Source: Bactericera cockerelli (taxonomy: Eukaryota > Arthropoda > Insecta > Hemiptera > Triozidae). Taken from it: a DNA stretch of 64,000 nt. The DNA is taken from positions 1 through 64,000 of the forward strand of contig JAMCCL010000101.1 in the NCBI GenBank assembly GCA_024516035.1. The letters run 5' to 3'. Each line of letters begins with the position of its first letter. Position 1 is the first letter of the stretch. The translations under genes were made by a program, and so were the position numbers. Positions 46,826 through 60,600 of this stretch are shown piece after piece. The notes under the pieces are model-generated. The model searched no databases. It worked only from the letters and a program-made list of their open reading frames with translations, and was not told where the DNA came from.

Positions 46826-48479
46826 AATGAATCTCTAGCAGCATCTGCAATTTTGAGAATCATAAAAAAATATTTTCACAGGCACCTTGATATTTAATTG
46901 CCAACAAAGTGAGAAAGGTTTATTTAACTTGAGCAATATTTGTCCAACTGAGCTGAAATTTTCAGGGTATGTTCAACACATACTTGGCTGTGGGAGTTAG
47001 CATAGCACACTAGGCATTGTGAGCATGGTGACCTGGGTTCAATCTCAAGTGGGGCAGGATTTTTTTTGCTCTGTACCCAATTGGATGTTTGGGGTCCACT
47101 CATACCTTGTAAGGAAAAATGATAGCTGCTATCAAAACAGCAACCAGTGTTGGAATCATAGGCACACAAGATACACTTCAATGACTTAGCTAAACACTTA
47201 CCCATAGCCTAGAAACCCATAGACAGAGCCCTAACCAGCCTAGCTAGGTGGCCCATTTTAAACAGTTTTAAAGAGGCTTGAAACATGTAAAGAAGACAAA
47301 AGTCCCCATGATAATTGGTCCCAAATCAAATCACTAAGATAAATACTTTGAGCCAGGATGAGCTGGGAATAGTAGTAGTAATAAGTAATTGTATTTATTT
47401 CTAATAAAATTATTACAATGGTTGGCATATTGAAAACATAAAAATATCAATAAGTGATAAAACAATATAAATAACAAAAAGCAATGAACCTATGTATAAC
47501 TTTTAGAAGTTAAGTAGAAGGCGGGGCCTTCAATACGCTCATTAGGCCACAATAACCTCCGGACAGAATCAATCAACTGATCTGAGAGGCTGACTAGCGC
47601 TATCAAGAGACCAACTACCCCGATAAAACCTGGGATAAAACATGAGCTGGGAATAGTTGTGTTAATAATAAAAATGTCACAATATGCTGAAACTATTAAC
47701 TACTGAGCTGGTTGGACACCATCAAAACAAATCAGCATAGCTCAAGCTGCTACAACACCAACAACAACAACACTTCAATCCAGATTTAGTTGTAAATGAT
47801 AAGGTGTGTGGTATCAATCAAAAGCTAGAAGAATAATTCAGGACTGTAGGTAGGTGGAGTTACAGCTTTATAACTACATTTTTTGTATTTATTATATTGC
47901 ATCAGTTGTGTCAACTATAGATCAAAGCTCAACTTCCAATGAAATGAAAAATGAAGAGCTTCAGAATCTTGGTGTGGAGAGGCTGATTATATTAAGGTGG
48001 TTTCAGGAAGAGAAACTTTTCTATGAATCATTTACTTTACTCACACAAGTTTGACCTTAGGTTAAAGCAGATGAGTTCATCACTTACCAATTTTATTAGT
48101 ATATTTGGGTTAGACGCAAGAGCTGTTCTTCATAGCAAATATTGAGCATAGAAACATTTAGAGAACTTCTTCCTAAATAATATGTAAGGATACAAGGACT
48201 TTAAAGAAGAAATGGAATAATTCTTGATATATTAACATTTCTTTAACACCTACCCAAAACCAAAAGAAATCTCAATATTTTTTAAACACCATGTAATGTT
48301 ATGTCCCTGAAGCTACCAACGTTGCTGAAAAAATATTTCTGAAATTCTACAGGGTACGCAAAAATCTTGTACCTCGCGTTGCTGAAGTTAGCAACGAAAA
48401 GGGATTAATGCCACAATTAAGGGAATTTTTACTACGATTTTTTTTCTCTCTCAATGTTGTAATCCCACTTCTGCGTTCT
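46826..48479. other. Upstream flank of VPS13D with degenerate repeats
   Basis: The 5' UTR and promoter should lie here but I see no clear TATA box or initiator. 46975-47205 is a family H SINE relative (GACCTGGGTTCAATCTCAAG, GGGGTCCACTCATACCTTGT). 47215-47780 resembles a decayed family F copy. The short ORF at 47854-48054 has no family I recognise. Confidence 0.5.
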
Positions 48480-51400
48480 AATGCTAGCGTCGTATCCAGC
48501 AATAAGTTATATATTTTTCCAATTTTTGGATAGTCTCGATGCTACATTTTTATTTCTAATTCAGCTTTCCCATTGTCCTAGTGACAGTATAGGGTAAAAT
48601 TAATGCTATAGTTAGACGGCAGGCGGCCAACTGGACAATTTTTCGGCCTAAAATATACCATATATTCCTATAGTAGCATCATGTCCAGCTCGTAGTTATA
48701 TATTTTTTCAATTTTTCGAGAGCCTCGATGCTATATTTTTATTTCTGATTATGATGTCGCATGGTCTTTGAGACAAGAAAACCTAAAATTCATAGATATA
48801 ACTTGGTCGGCCGGTGGTCATCTAAACCATTTTTCGGCCTAAAGTATACCATATATTCCTATACTAGCCTCATGTCAAGCTCGTAGTTATATATTTTTCC
48901 AATTTTTCGAGAGCCTCGATGCTATATTTTTATTTCTGATTATGATGTCGCATAGTCTTTGAGACAAGAAAACGTAAAATTCGTAGATATAACTTGGTCG
49001 GCCGGTGGTCATCGGGGCAATTTTTCGGCCTAAGGTATACCATATATTCCTATAATAGCCTCATGTCCAGCTCGAAGTTATATATTTTTCCAATTTTTCA
49101 AGAGCCTCGATGCTATATTTTTATTTCTGATTATGATGTCGCATGGTCTTAGAAACAGGAAAACGTACAATTCATAGATATAACTTGGTCGGTCGGTGGT
49201 CATCGGGGTAATTTTTCGACCCAAGGTATACCATATATTCCTATAATAGCCTCATGTCCAGCTCGTAGTTATATATTTTTCCAATTTTTCGAGAGCCTCG
49301 ATGCTATATTTTTATTTCTGATTATAATGTCACATGGTCTCAGAGACACGAAAACCTAAAATTCATAGATATAACTTGGTCGGCCGGTGGTCATCGGGGT
49401 AATTTTTCGACCTAAGGTATACCATATATTCCTATAATAGCCTCATGTCCAGCTCGTAGTTATATATTTTTCCAATTTTTCGAGAGCCTCGATGCTATAT
49501 TTTTATTTCTGATTATAATGTCACATGGTCTAAGAGACACGAAAACGTAAAATTCATAGATATAACTTGGTCGGCCGGTGGTCATCGGGGTAATTTTTCG
49601 ACCCAAGGTATACCATATATTCCTATAATAGCCTCATGTCCAGCTCGTAGTTATATATTTTTCCAATTTTTCGAGAGCCTCGATGCTATATTTTTATTTC
49701 TGATTATAATGTCACATGGTCTTAGAGACACGAAAACGTAAAATTCATAGATATAACTTGGTCGGCCGGTGGTCATCGGGGTAATTTTTCGACCCAAGGT
49801 ATACCATATTTTCCTATACTAGCCTCATGCCCAGCTCGTAGTTATATATTTTTCCAATTATTCGAGAGCCTCGATGCTATATTTTTATTTCTGATTATGA
49901 TGTCAAATGGTCTCAGAGACACGAAAACCTAAAATTTATAGATATAACTTGGTCGGCCGGTGGTCATCGGGGTAATTCTTTCGACCCAAGGTTACCATAT
50001 ATTCCTATACTAGCCTCATGTCCAGCTCGTAGTTATATATTTTTCCAATTATTCGAGAGCCTCGATGCTATATTTTTATTTCTGATTATGAATGTTGCAT
50101 GGTCTTAGAGACGCGAAAACCTAAAATTCATAGATATAACTTGGTCGGCCGGTGGTCATCGGGGTAATTTTTCGACCCAAGGTATACCATATATTCCTAT
50201 ACTAGCCTCATGTCCAGCTCGTAGTTATATATTTTTCCAATTTTTCGAGAGCCTCGATGCTATATTTTTATTTCTGATTATAATGTTACATGGTCTCAGA
50301 GGACACGAAAACCTAAAATTCATAGATATAACTTGGTCGGCCGGTGGTCATCGGGGTAATTTTTCGACCCAAGGTATACCATATATTCCTATACTAGCCT
50401 CATGTCCAGCTCGTAGTTATATATTTTTCCAATTATTCGAGAGCCTCGATGCTATATTTTTATTTCTGATTATAATGTCAAATGGTCTCAGAGACACGAA
50501 AACCTTAAATTCATAGATATAACTTGTCGGCCGGTGGTCATCGGGGTAATTTTTCGACCCAAGGTATACCATATATTCCTATACTAGCCTCATGTCCAGC
50601 TCGTAGTTATATATTTTTCCAATTTTTCGAGAGCCTCGATGCTATATTTTTATTTCTGATTATAATGTCAAATGGTCTAGAGACACGAAAACCTAAAATT
50701 CATAGATATAACTTGGTCGGCCGGTGGTCATCGGGGTAATTTTTCGACCAAGGTATACCATATATTCCTATACTAGCCTCATGTCCAGCTCGTAGTTATA
50801 TATTTTTCCAATTTTTCGAGAGCCTCGATGCTATATTTTTATTTCTGATTATAATGTCAATTGGTCTTAGAGACACGAAAACCTAAAATTCATAGATATA
50901 ACTTGGTCGGCCGGTGGTCATCGGGGTAATTTTCGACCCAAGGGTATACCATATATTCCTATACTAGCCTCATGTCCAGCTCGTAGTTATATATTTTTCC
51001 AATTTTTCGAGAGCCTCGATGCTATTTTTTATTTCTGATTATAATGTCACATGGTCTCAGAGACACGAAAACCTAAAATTATAGATATAACTTGGTCGGC
51101 CGGTGGTCATCGGGGTAATTTTTCGACCCAAGGTATACCATATATTCCTATACTAGCCTCATGTCCAGCTCGTAGTTATATATTTTTCAATTATTCGAGA
51201 GCCTCGATGCTATATTTTTTATTCTGATTATAATGTTCATGGTCTCAGAGACACGAAAACCTAAAATTCATAGATATAACTTGGTCGGCCGGTGGTCATC
51301 GGGGTAATTTTCGACCCAAGGTATACCATATATTCCTATACTAGCCTCATGTCCAGCTCGTAGTTATATATTTTTCCAATTTTTCGAGAGCCACGATGCT

Positions 51401-54400
51401 ATATTTTTATTTCTGATTATGATGTCAATGGTCTCAGAGACACGAAAACTAAAATTCATAGATATAACTTGGTCGGCCGGTGGTCATCGGGGTAATTTTT
51501 CGACCCAAGGTATACCATATTATTCCTATACTAGCCTCATGTCCAGCTCGTAGTTATATATTTTTCCAATTTTTCGAGAGCCTCGATGCTATATTTTTAT
51601 TTCTGATTATAATGTCATGGTCTTAGAGACACGAAAACCTAAAATTATAGATATAACTTGGTCGGCCGGTGGTCATCGGGGTAATTTTTCGACCCAAGGT
51701 ATACCATATTTCCTATACTAGCCTCATGTCCAGCTCGTAGTTATATATTTTTCCAATTTTTCGAGAGCCTCGATGCTATATTTTTATTTCTGATTATAAT
51801 GTCACATGGTCTTAGAGACACGAAAACCTAAAATTCATAGATATAACTTGGTCGGCCGGTGGTCATCGGGGTAATTTTTCGACCCAAGGTATACCATATA
51901 TTCCTATACTAGCCTCATGTCCAGCTCGTAGTTATATATTTTTCCAATTTTTTCGAGAGCCTCGATGCTATATTTTTATTTCTGATTATAATGTCACATG
52001 GTCTCAGAGACACGAAAACCTAAAATTCATAGATATAACTTGGTCGGCCGGTGGTCATCGGGGTAATTTTTCGACCCAAGGTATACCATATTTTCCTATA
52101 CTAGCCTCATGTCCAGCTCGTAGTTATATATTTTTCCAATTTTTCGAGAGCCTCGATGCTATATTTTTATTTCTGATTATAATGTCTCATAGTCTTAGAG
52201 ACACGAAAACCTAAAATTCATAGATATAACTTGGTCGGCCGGTGGTCATCGGGGTAATTTTTCGACCCAAGGTATACCATATATTCCTATACTAGCCTCA
52301 TGTCCAGCTCGTAGTTTATATATTTTCCAATTTTTCGAGAGCCTCGATGCTATATTTTTATTTCTGATTATAATGTCACATGGTCTCAGAGACACGAAAA
52401 CGTAAAAATTGATAGATATAACTTGGTCGGCCGTTGGTCATCGGGGAATTTTTCGACCCAAGGTATACCATATTTTCCTATACTAGCCTCATGTCCAGCT
52501 CGTAGTTATATATTTTTCCAATTATTCGAGAGCCTCGATGCTATATTTTTATTTCTGATTATGTTTGCATGGTCTTAGAGACACGAAAACGTAAATTCAT
52601 AGATATAACTTGGTCGGCCGGTGGTCATCGGGGTAATTTTTCGACCCAAGGTATACCATATATTCCTATACTAGCCTCATGTCCAGCTCGTAGTTATATA
52701 TTTTTCCAATTTTTCGAGAGCCACGATGCTATATTTTAATTTCTGATTATGATGTCACATGGTCTCAGAGACACGAAAACGTAAATATGATAGATATAAC
52801 TTGGTCGACCGGTGGTCATCGGGTCAATTTTTCGGCCCAAGGTATACCATATATTCCTATACTAGCCTCATGTCCAGCTCGTAGTTAATATATTTTTCCA
52901 ATTTTTCGAGAGCCTCGATGCTATATTTTTATTTCTGATTATGATGTCGCATGGACTTAGAGACAAGAAAACGTAAAATTCATAAATATAACTTGGTCGA
53001 CCGGTGGTCATCGGGGTAATTTTTTGACCCAAGGTATACCATATTTTCCTATACTAGCCTCATGTCCAGCTCGTAGTTATATATTTTTCCAATTATTCGA
53101 GAGCCTCGATGCTATATTTTTATTTCTGATTATGATGTCGCATGGACTTAGAGACAAGAAAAACGTAAAATTCATAAATATAACTTGGTCGACCGGTGGT
53201 CATCGGGGTAATTTTTCGACCCAAGGTATACCATATTTTCCTATACTAGCCTCATGTCCAGCTCGTAGTTATATATTTTTCCAATTATTCGAGAGCCTCG
53301 ATGCTATATTTTTATTTCTGATTATGATGTTGCATGGTCTTAGAGACACGAAAACGTGAAATTCATAGATATAACTTGGTCGGCCGGTGGTCATCGGGGT
53401 AATTTTTCGACCCAAGGTATACCATATATTCCTATACTAGCCTCATGTCCAGCTCGTAGTTATATATTTTTCCAATTTTTCGAGAGCCACGATGCTATAT
53501 TTTAATTTCTGATTATGATGTCACATAGTCTCAGAGACACGAAAACGTAAAATTGATAGATATAACTTGGTCGGCCGGTGGTCATCGGGGCAATTTTTCG
53601 GCCTAAGGTATACCATATTTTCCTATACTAGCCTCATGTCCAGCTCGTAGTTATATATTTTTCCAATTATTCAAGAGCCTCGATGCTATATTTTTATTTC
53701 TGATTATGATGTTGCATGGTCTTAGAGACACGAAAACCTAAAATTCATAGATATAACTTGGTCGGCCGGTGGTCATCGGGGAATTTTTCGACCTAAGGTA
53801 TACCATATATTCCTATAATAGCCTCATGTCCAGCTCGTAGTTATATATTTTTCCAATTTTTCGAGAGCCTCGATGCTATATTTTTATTTCTGATTATAAT
53901 GTCACATGGTCTTAGAGACACGAAAACGTAAAATTCATAGATATAACTTGGTCGGCCGGTGGTCATCGGGGTAATTTTTCGACCCAAGGTATACCATATA
54001 TTCCTATAATAGCCTCATGTCCAGCTCGTAGTTATATATTTTTCCAATTTTTCGAGAGCCTCGATGCTATATTTTTATTTCTGATTATAATGTCACATGG
54101 TCTTAGAGACACGAAAACGTAAAATTTATAGATATAACTTGGTCGGCCGGTGGTCATCGAGGCAATTTTTCGGCCTAAAGTATACCATATATTCCTATAC
54201 TAGCCTCATGTCCAGCTCGTAGTTATATATTTTTCCAATTTTTCGAGAGCGTCGATGCTATATTTTTATTTCTGATTATGATGTCGCATGGTCTTAGGGA
54301 CAAGAAAACGTAAAAATGATAGAAATAACTTGGTCGGCCGGTGGTCATCGGGGCAATTTTTCGACCCAAGGTATACCATATATTCCTATACTAGCCTCAT

Positions 54401-54770
54401 GTCCAGCTCGTAGTTATATATTTTTCCAATTTTTCGAGAGCCTCGATGCTATATTTTTATTTCTGATTATGATGTCGCATGGACTTAGAGACAAGAAAAC
54501 GTAAAATTCATAAATATAACTTGGTCGACCGGTGGTCATCGGGGTAATTTTTTGACCCAAGGTATACCATATTTTCCTATACTAGCCTCATGTCCAGCTC
54601 GTAGTTATATATTTTTCCAATTATTCGAGAGCCTCGATGCTATATTTTTATTTCTGATTATGATGTCGCATGGTCTTAGAAACAAGAAAACGTAAAATTA
54701 AAAGAAATTTCTTGGTCGGCCGCTGGTCATCTAGGCAATTTTTTGGCTTAAAGTATACCATATATTTAAA
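48480..54770 (+). repeat. 191-bp satellite array, left arm
   Basis: About 32 tandem units spaced 191 bp (GCTCGTAGTT at 49261, 49452, 49643, 49834, 50025). Each unit has AACTTGGTCGGCCGGTGGTC, GGTATACCATATATTCCTAT, AGCCTCATGTCCAGCTCGTA and GAGAGCCTCGATGCTATATT. The first and last units are more diverged than the middle. Many single-base indels occur between 50000 and 52600. ORFs across it are chance products of the repeat. Confidence 0.95.
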
Positions 54771-56215
54771 CTTTTTCTGCGCGTATGGCTGTACCAACCG
54801 ATATAATAAGAATTCTGAAATACACTTCCACAAGTAAGTAGTCTCAACATTCTAGTATATTTTTTATTCCCAAGGAAACACAATAAATTGAACTTAATTT
54901 GCCTTTCAATGTATTATAATCATCGTTTGGGGTATCAAATAGTCATAAAACGATTTATAAGCATAATAATATCCAGAAGCTATCTTGTTAGAGGATTTTA
55001 AGCACCCTCTGGAGTGGTATGAAACTCTTTTTCCATTGTGAAGGTCTCAGTTAGTATAATAATAGAGTAAATCCTTCGTTAAAAAATATCGTGGACTGAT
55101 AACGATAGCTGATAGTGATAAAAATAAAACGTGAAAATCAGTTTCAATTGCTATTATTTAAATTTTCCCGCGAAAAAAATATCCGAAAAGAGGCTTAAAC
55201 ATTTGGCAAAATTTCGACAGTGAAAATATTAAACGAAAAAAAAAGAATAGGTACTGTAAAAGGCGTAGAAAAGACCACATAACCGAATTTGTTTTGAGAA
55301 GTTTTCATAAAATTGTATGGTTTTGATCAGTAATCAAAGAAGAAAATCGCTGAAATTACATTGCAAGCTTAGGGAATTGTGTTTTCTTGCCCTTACAGGT
55401 TTACGGCAACGCTGTAAACACAACTGAAGCCCGGCTTCAGATTTATTTACACAGGGAACATAGGGAGTTGTTTATCTAATTTTTAAATCTATGGAAAAAA
55501 CATCCCAGGGCAGTGTATTTATGCCTCGAATTGAGCGCCATTTCTGTTAAAATTCAGCCAAATTTTAATTTTTCATCATGATTCAGAACTATATTTTGAG
55601 CTATATTTTTTACTATTGATACGAAAAATTGCAATTTGAAGATGTATCGAAATAAAGGAAAGGGAAAAATAGACTTTAAAAAAAAAATTGAACTTATGAT
55701 TAAATATCTCTTTCTCTCTCTCTCTCTCTGGTTTTTTTTTTTTTTTTTTTTTTATTTTTTATGGCTTTCTTTAAAGTGGCAGGGTTCTCACATGTGAGCT
55801 CTTCCACTCAACCACTATAGAGAAAAAGGATAGAAAGAAGAATAAAAAATAAAAAGAAAAAAGAAAAGAAAAATTTAGTGGTGCTGCTCCAGACACAGCA
55901 GGGCGTCTGCCCTAAAACTATCGAGAGATAGCGCGTTTTTTCAATATTTTTCGATGCACCCAACTGCATTTGAAGGAAAATATTATTGACTATCCTTGCA
56001 TGGAGTCAAAATTTACTACTGGCTATCGTTTTTTTAAAAACGTGCATCGATTCAAGTGACCTCTAGACCTGTGAAGAACAGGGATTTGGCCATACCTATT
56101 TAACGAAGCAAAATTCCCCCTGCAACTACCAACTGCCTATCATTTCTTTAAAAACGTGCATAGATCCGAGTGGTCTATAGACTTGTGTGAAAAACAGGGA
56201 TTTGAACTTATTATA
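54771..56215. other. Spacer between satellite arms, first part
   Basis: AT-rich unique sequence with a (TC)n tract and T run at about 55707-55760. No gene recognised. Confidence 0.5.
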
Positions 56216-56830
56216 GAACTACAGTTCTATAGTAAGAAGTAAACTGGAATACGCCTCAGCTATCTGGAATCCCCAAAATATTAAAAACATAAAACCAATA
56301 GAAAACGTACAATCCAAATTTGTTAGGTACCTATTTAGAAAATTTCATGGGTTCTACCCAACCTTCCCTAACAATATCTCTGCTTCACTCATTTGCGAGC
56401 AGCTCCAACTTCATTTCCTAAAAAACCGACGAGATATAAATGCCCTTGTATACGACCTGTGTAATGGGTTAGTGCACTGTCCAAAAGCTAGAGAAGGCAT
56501 AGCCTATAATGTCCCACAAATACATCTAAGATCAACAAGCAGAGAAAAAATCTTTTCCACCTAAATCCTTTAGATAAAACTGTTTACTCTCACTCAACGG
56601 TCCCACGCATTCTTAGCCTATACAACACATTTGCACAAGAACTAGATATAGGGATAAATAGACTGGCATAATTATATTAATTAATTGATCATTAATGTTA
56701 TTGATTTTTATAATTTTTATATTATTTTTTTAAACATAGATATATATTTATATTTTTCCCCTTTGTAAATTTTCATGTAATTGCATCATAAATGATGCGT
56801 TTGAAAATATTTAATAAGAAAAAAAATAAT
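56216..56830 (+). mobile_element. 5'-truncated LINE 3' end (Jockey/CR1-like)
   Basis: It encodes the post-RT part of a LINE ORF2: LVRSKLEYASAIWNPQNIKN, IENVQSKFVRYLFRKFHGFY and ICEQLQLHFLKNRRDINAL, ending in a stop near 56670. A short A/T-rich 3' UTR with ATGATGCGTTTGAAAATATT and an A tail follows near 56820. It is a different copy, and probably a different element, from the one at 1552-3366. Confidence 0.82.
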
Positions 56831-56864
56831 CTTTAACGAAGCAAAATTCTCCACTGTCACTTTA

Positions 56865-56932
56865 TTTTATATGATAGTCCACGGTGGGCTATCATATAAA
56901 ATTTTATATGATGGTCCACGTTTAAGGGAATT
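56865..56932. other. Perfect-type hairpin in the spacer
   Basis: TTTTATATGATAGTCCACGG and its near-inverse GGGCTATCATATAAAA are adjacent, and a third inverted segment TTTTATATGATGGTCCACG follows. It can fold into a long AT-rich hairpin. Confidence 0.7.
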
Positions 56933-57439
56933 AACATACCCTTAAAATACATGAATCTGTACGCGGTAAATCCTCTATAATCCATTCTAAAAACATCTCC
57001 GATGCATAAGCCAGTGTACCGAATTTGAAGTATCTAGTACTTTACACTTAAAAGGGTTCATTTTTTTTTTTTTTTTTTTTTTACATAAATCCATCCATTA
57101 TCTATCTTAGGTCTGTGTAACTTAGCATTAGAGACATGTGAGCTGTGTGTTTTAAACTTCTGAAACTATCAGTTCCCAAACTATTCATTTTTATGTAATC
57201 CATCCATATTCTATCTTAGCTTGACGTTAACTAACATAAGCGACATGGGAAACAATTTTATAACCATCTCTAATACTTCACTTGTTTACCAAATTTCAAG
57301 TATCTCGCTCTTACCGTTTGATTGATACATAGTTTTTTATTACATGAACTATTCTTACCCAGATCTACAGTGCTTAACATTACTAGTTGCATTTGACCAG
57401 AACCATAACCATCATGAATATCAAGTAACTAAGATGTGT

Positions 57440-57694
57440 GCATGAGACTAGCATAAGAATATCTTAATATATAAATGTCAAAGTCACTGACTGACCACTG
57501 ACTGATCATCGCTCTACAGCCCAAACCGTAATACCTAGGAAGCTGAAATTTGGTAGGTAGCTTTGTCTTATAGTCTAGATGTGCAATAAGACGGGATTTT
57601 TCGAAATTCCCACTACAACACCTGCCACTGGCAAAAAAAGGATTTTTTGCTTTCACGGCCATGCCTCGGCCCGCAAAGCGGGCGACAGCCCGCT
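57440..57694 (+). other. Helitron-like terminal sequence before the right satellite arm
   Basis: TATATAAATGTCAAAGTCAC followed by TGACTGACCACTGACTGATC and, at 57678-57693, the short hairpin GCGGGC-GACA-GCCCGC. An AT-rich start and a GC-rich 3' hairpin are typical of non-autonomous helitrons in insects, but no CTRR end could be fixed. Confidence 0.4.
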
Positions 57695-60600
57695 TGTATT
57701 GTATAATTTAGGCCGAAAAAATTGCCCTGGAGACCGCCTGCCGACCAAGTTATTTCTTCGAATTTTAGGTTTTCTTGTCTCTAAGACCATGCGACATTAT
57801 AATCAGAAATAAAAATATATATGGTAATATATATGGTATACTTTAGGCCGAAAAATTGACCCGATGACCACCGGTCGACCAAGTTATATCTATCATATTT
57901 ACGTTTTCTTGTCCCTAAGACCATGCGACATCATAATCAGAAATAAAAATATAGCATCGAGGCTCTCGAAAAATTGGAAAAATATATAACTACGAGCTGG
58001 ACATGAGGCTAGTATAGGAATATATGGTATACTTTAGGCCGAAAAAATTGCCCCGATGACAACCGGCCGACCAAGTTATGTCTATCATTTTTACGTTTTC
58101 TTGTCCCTAAGACCATGTGACATCATAATCAGAAATAAAAATATAGCATCGACGCTCTCGAAAAATTGGAAAAATATATAACTACGAGCTGGACATGAGG
58201 CTAGTATAGGAATATATGGTATACTTTAGGCCGAAAAATTGCCCCGATGACCACCGGCCGACCAAGTTATGTCTATCATTTTTACGTTTTTCTTGTCTCT
58301 AAGACCATGCGACATTTTTAATCAGAAATAAAAATTATAGCATCGAGGCTCTCGAAAAATTTGGAAAAATATATAACTACGAGCTGGACATGAGGCTAGT
58401 ATAGGAATATATGGTAAAACTTTAGGCCGAAAAATTGCCCCGATGACCACCGGCCGACCAAGTTATATCTATGAATTTTACGTTTTCGTGTCTCTAAAAC
58501 CATGTGACATTATAATCAGAAATAAAAAATATAGCATCGAGGCTCTCGAAAAATTGGAAAAATATATAACTACGAGCTAGACATGAGGCTAGTATAGGAA
58601 TATATGGTATACTTTAGGCCGAAAAATTGCCCCGATGACAACCGGCCGACCAAGTTATGTCTATCATTTTTACGTTTTCTTGTCCCTAAGACCATGTGAC
58701 ATTCATAATCAGAAATAAAAATATAGCATCGACGCTCTCGAAAAATTATAACTACAAGCTGGACATGAGGCTAGTATAGGAATATATGGTATACCTTAGG
58801 CCGAAAAATTGCCCCGATGACCACCGGCCGACCAAGTTATATCCATCATTTTTACGTTTTCGTGTCCCTAAGACCATGCGACATTCATAATCAGAAATAA
58901 AAATATAGCATCGAGGCTCTCGAAAATTGGAAAAATATATAAAAACGAGCTGGACATGAGGCTAGTATAGGAATATATGGTATACTTTAGGCCGAAAAAT
59001 TGCCCCGATGACCACCGGCCGACCAAGTTATATCTATGAATTTTACGTTTTTGTGTCTCTAAGACCATTGTGACATTATAATCAGAAATAAAAATATAGC
59101 ATCGAGGCTCTCGAAAAATTGGAAAAAAATATATAACTACGAGCTGGACATGAGGCTAGTATAGGAAATATATGGGTATACTTTAGCCCGAAAAATTGCC
59201 CCGATGACCACCGGCCGGACCAAGTTATATCTATCATTTTTACGTTTTCGTGTCTCTAAGGCCATGTGACATTATAATCAGAAATAAAAATATAGCATCG
59301 AGGATCTCGAAAAATTGGAAAAATATATAACTACGAGCTGGACATGAGGCTAGTATAGGAATATATGGTATACTTTAGGCCGAAAAATTGCCCCGATGAC
59401 CACCGGCCCCGACCAAGTTTATATCTATCATTTTTACGTTTTCTTGTCCCTAAGACCATGCGACATTATAATCAGAAATAAAAATATAGCATCGAGGCTC
59501 TCGAAAAATTGGAAAAAATATATAACTACGAGCTGGACATGAGGCTAGTATAGGAATATATGGTATACTTTAGGCCGAAAAATTGACCCGATGACCACCG
59601 GCCCGACCAAGTTATATCTATGAATTTTACGTTTTCGTGTCTCTAAGACCATGGACATATATAATCAGAAATAAAAATATATATGGTATATTTAGGCCGA
59701 AAAATTGACCCGATGACCACCGGCCGACCAAGTTATATCTATCATATTTACGTTTTTTGTCCCTAAGACCATGCGACATCATAATCAGAAATAAAAATAT
59801 AGCATCGAGGCTCTCGAAAAATTGGAAAAATATATAACTACGAGCTGGACATGAGGCTAGTATAGGAATATATGGTATACTTTAGGCCGAAAAATTGCCC
59901 CGATGACCACCGGCCGACCAAGTTATATCTATGAATTTTACGTTTGTTCGTGTCTCTAAAACCATGTGACATTATAATCAGAAATAAAAATATAGCATCG
60001 AGGCTCTCGAAAAATTGGAAAAAATATATAACTACGAGCTAGGACATGAGGCTAGTATAGGAATATATTGGTATACTTTAGGCCGAAAAATTGCCCCGAT
60101 GACCACCGGCCGACCAAGTTATGTCTATCATTTTTACGTTTTCTTGTCCCTAAGACCATGTGACATCATAATCAGAAATAAAAATATAGCATCGAGCTCT
60201 CGAAAAATTGGAAAAATATATAACTACGAGCTGGACATGAGGCTAGTATAGGAATATATGGTATACTTTAGGCCGAAAAATTGCCCCGATGACCACCGGC
60301 CGACCAAGTTATATCTATCATTTTTACGTTTTCTGTGTCCCTAAGACCATGCGACATCATAATCAGAAATAAAAATATAGCATCGAGGCTCTCGAAAAAT
60401 TGGAAAAATATATATAACTACGAGCTGGACATGAGGCTAGTATAGGAATATATGGTATACTTTAGGCCGAAAAATTGCCCCGATGACCACCGGCCGACCA
60501 AGTTATATCTATCATTTTTACGTTTTCTTGTCTCTAAGGACCATGGACATTATAATCAGAAATAAAAATATAGCATCGAGGCTCTCGAAAAATTGGAAAA

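Noticed and set aside
44475..44501. Extension of exon 4 upstream (VKCHYQISQ)
   Set aside because: The upstream acceptor would put a stop in frame after exon 3; the acceptor at 44475 gives the conserved [15 protein letters not shown] join.
47854..48054. 66-residue ORF upstream of VPS13D
   Set aside because: No homology recognised and AT-rich context; likely chance.
50283..60251. ORFs such as ITWSAGGHRGNFSTQGIPY in the satellite
   Set aside because: They recur because the 191-bp unit recurs and are broken by frequent indels; no start context or homology.
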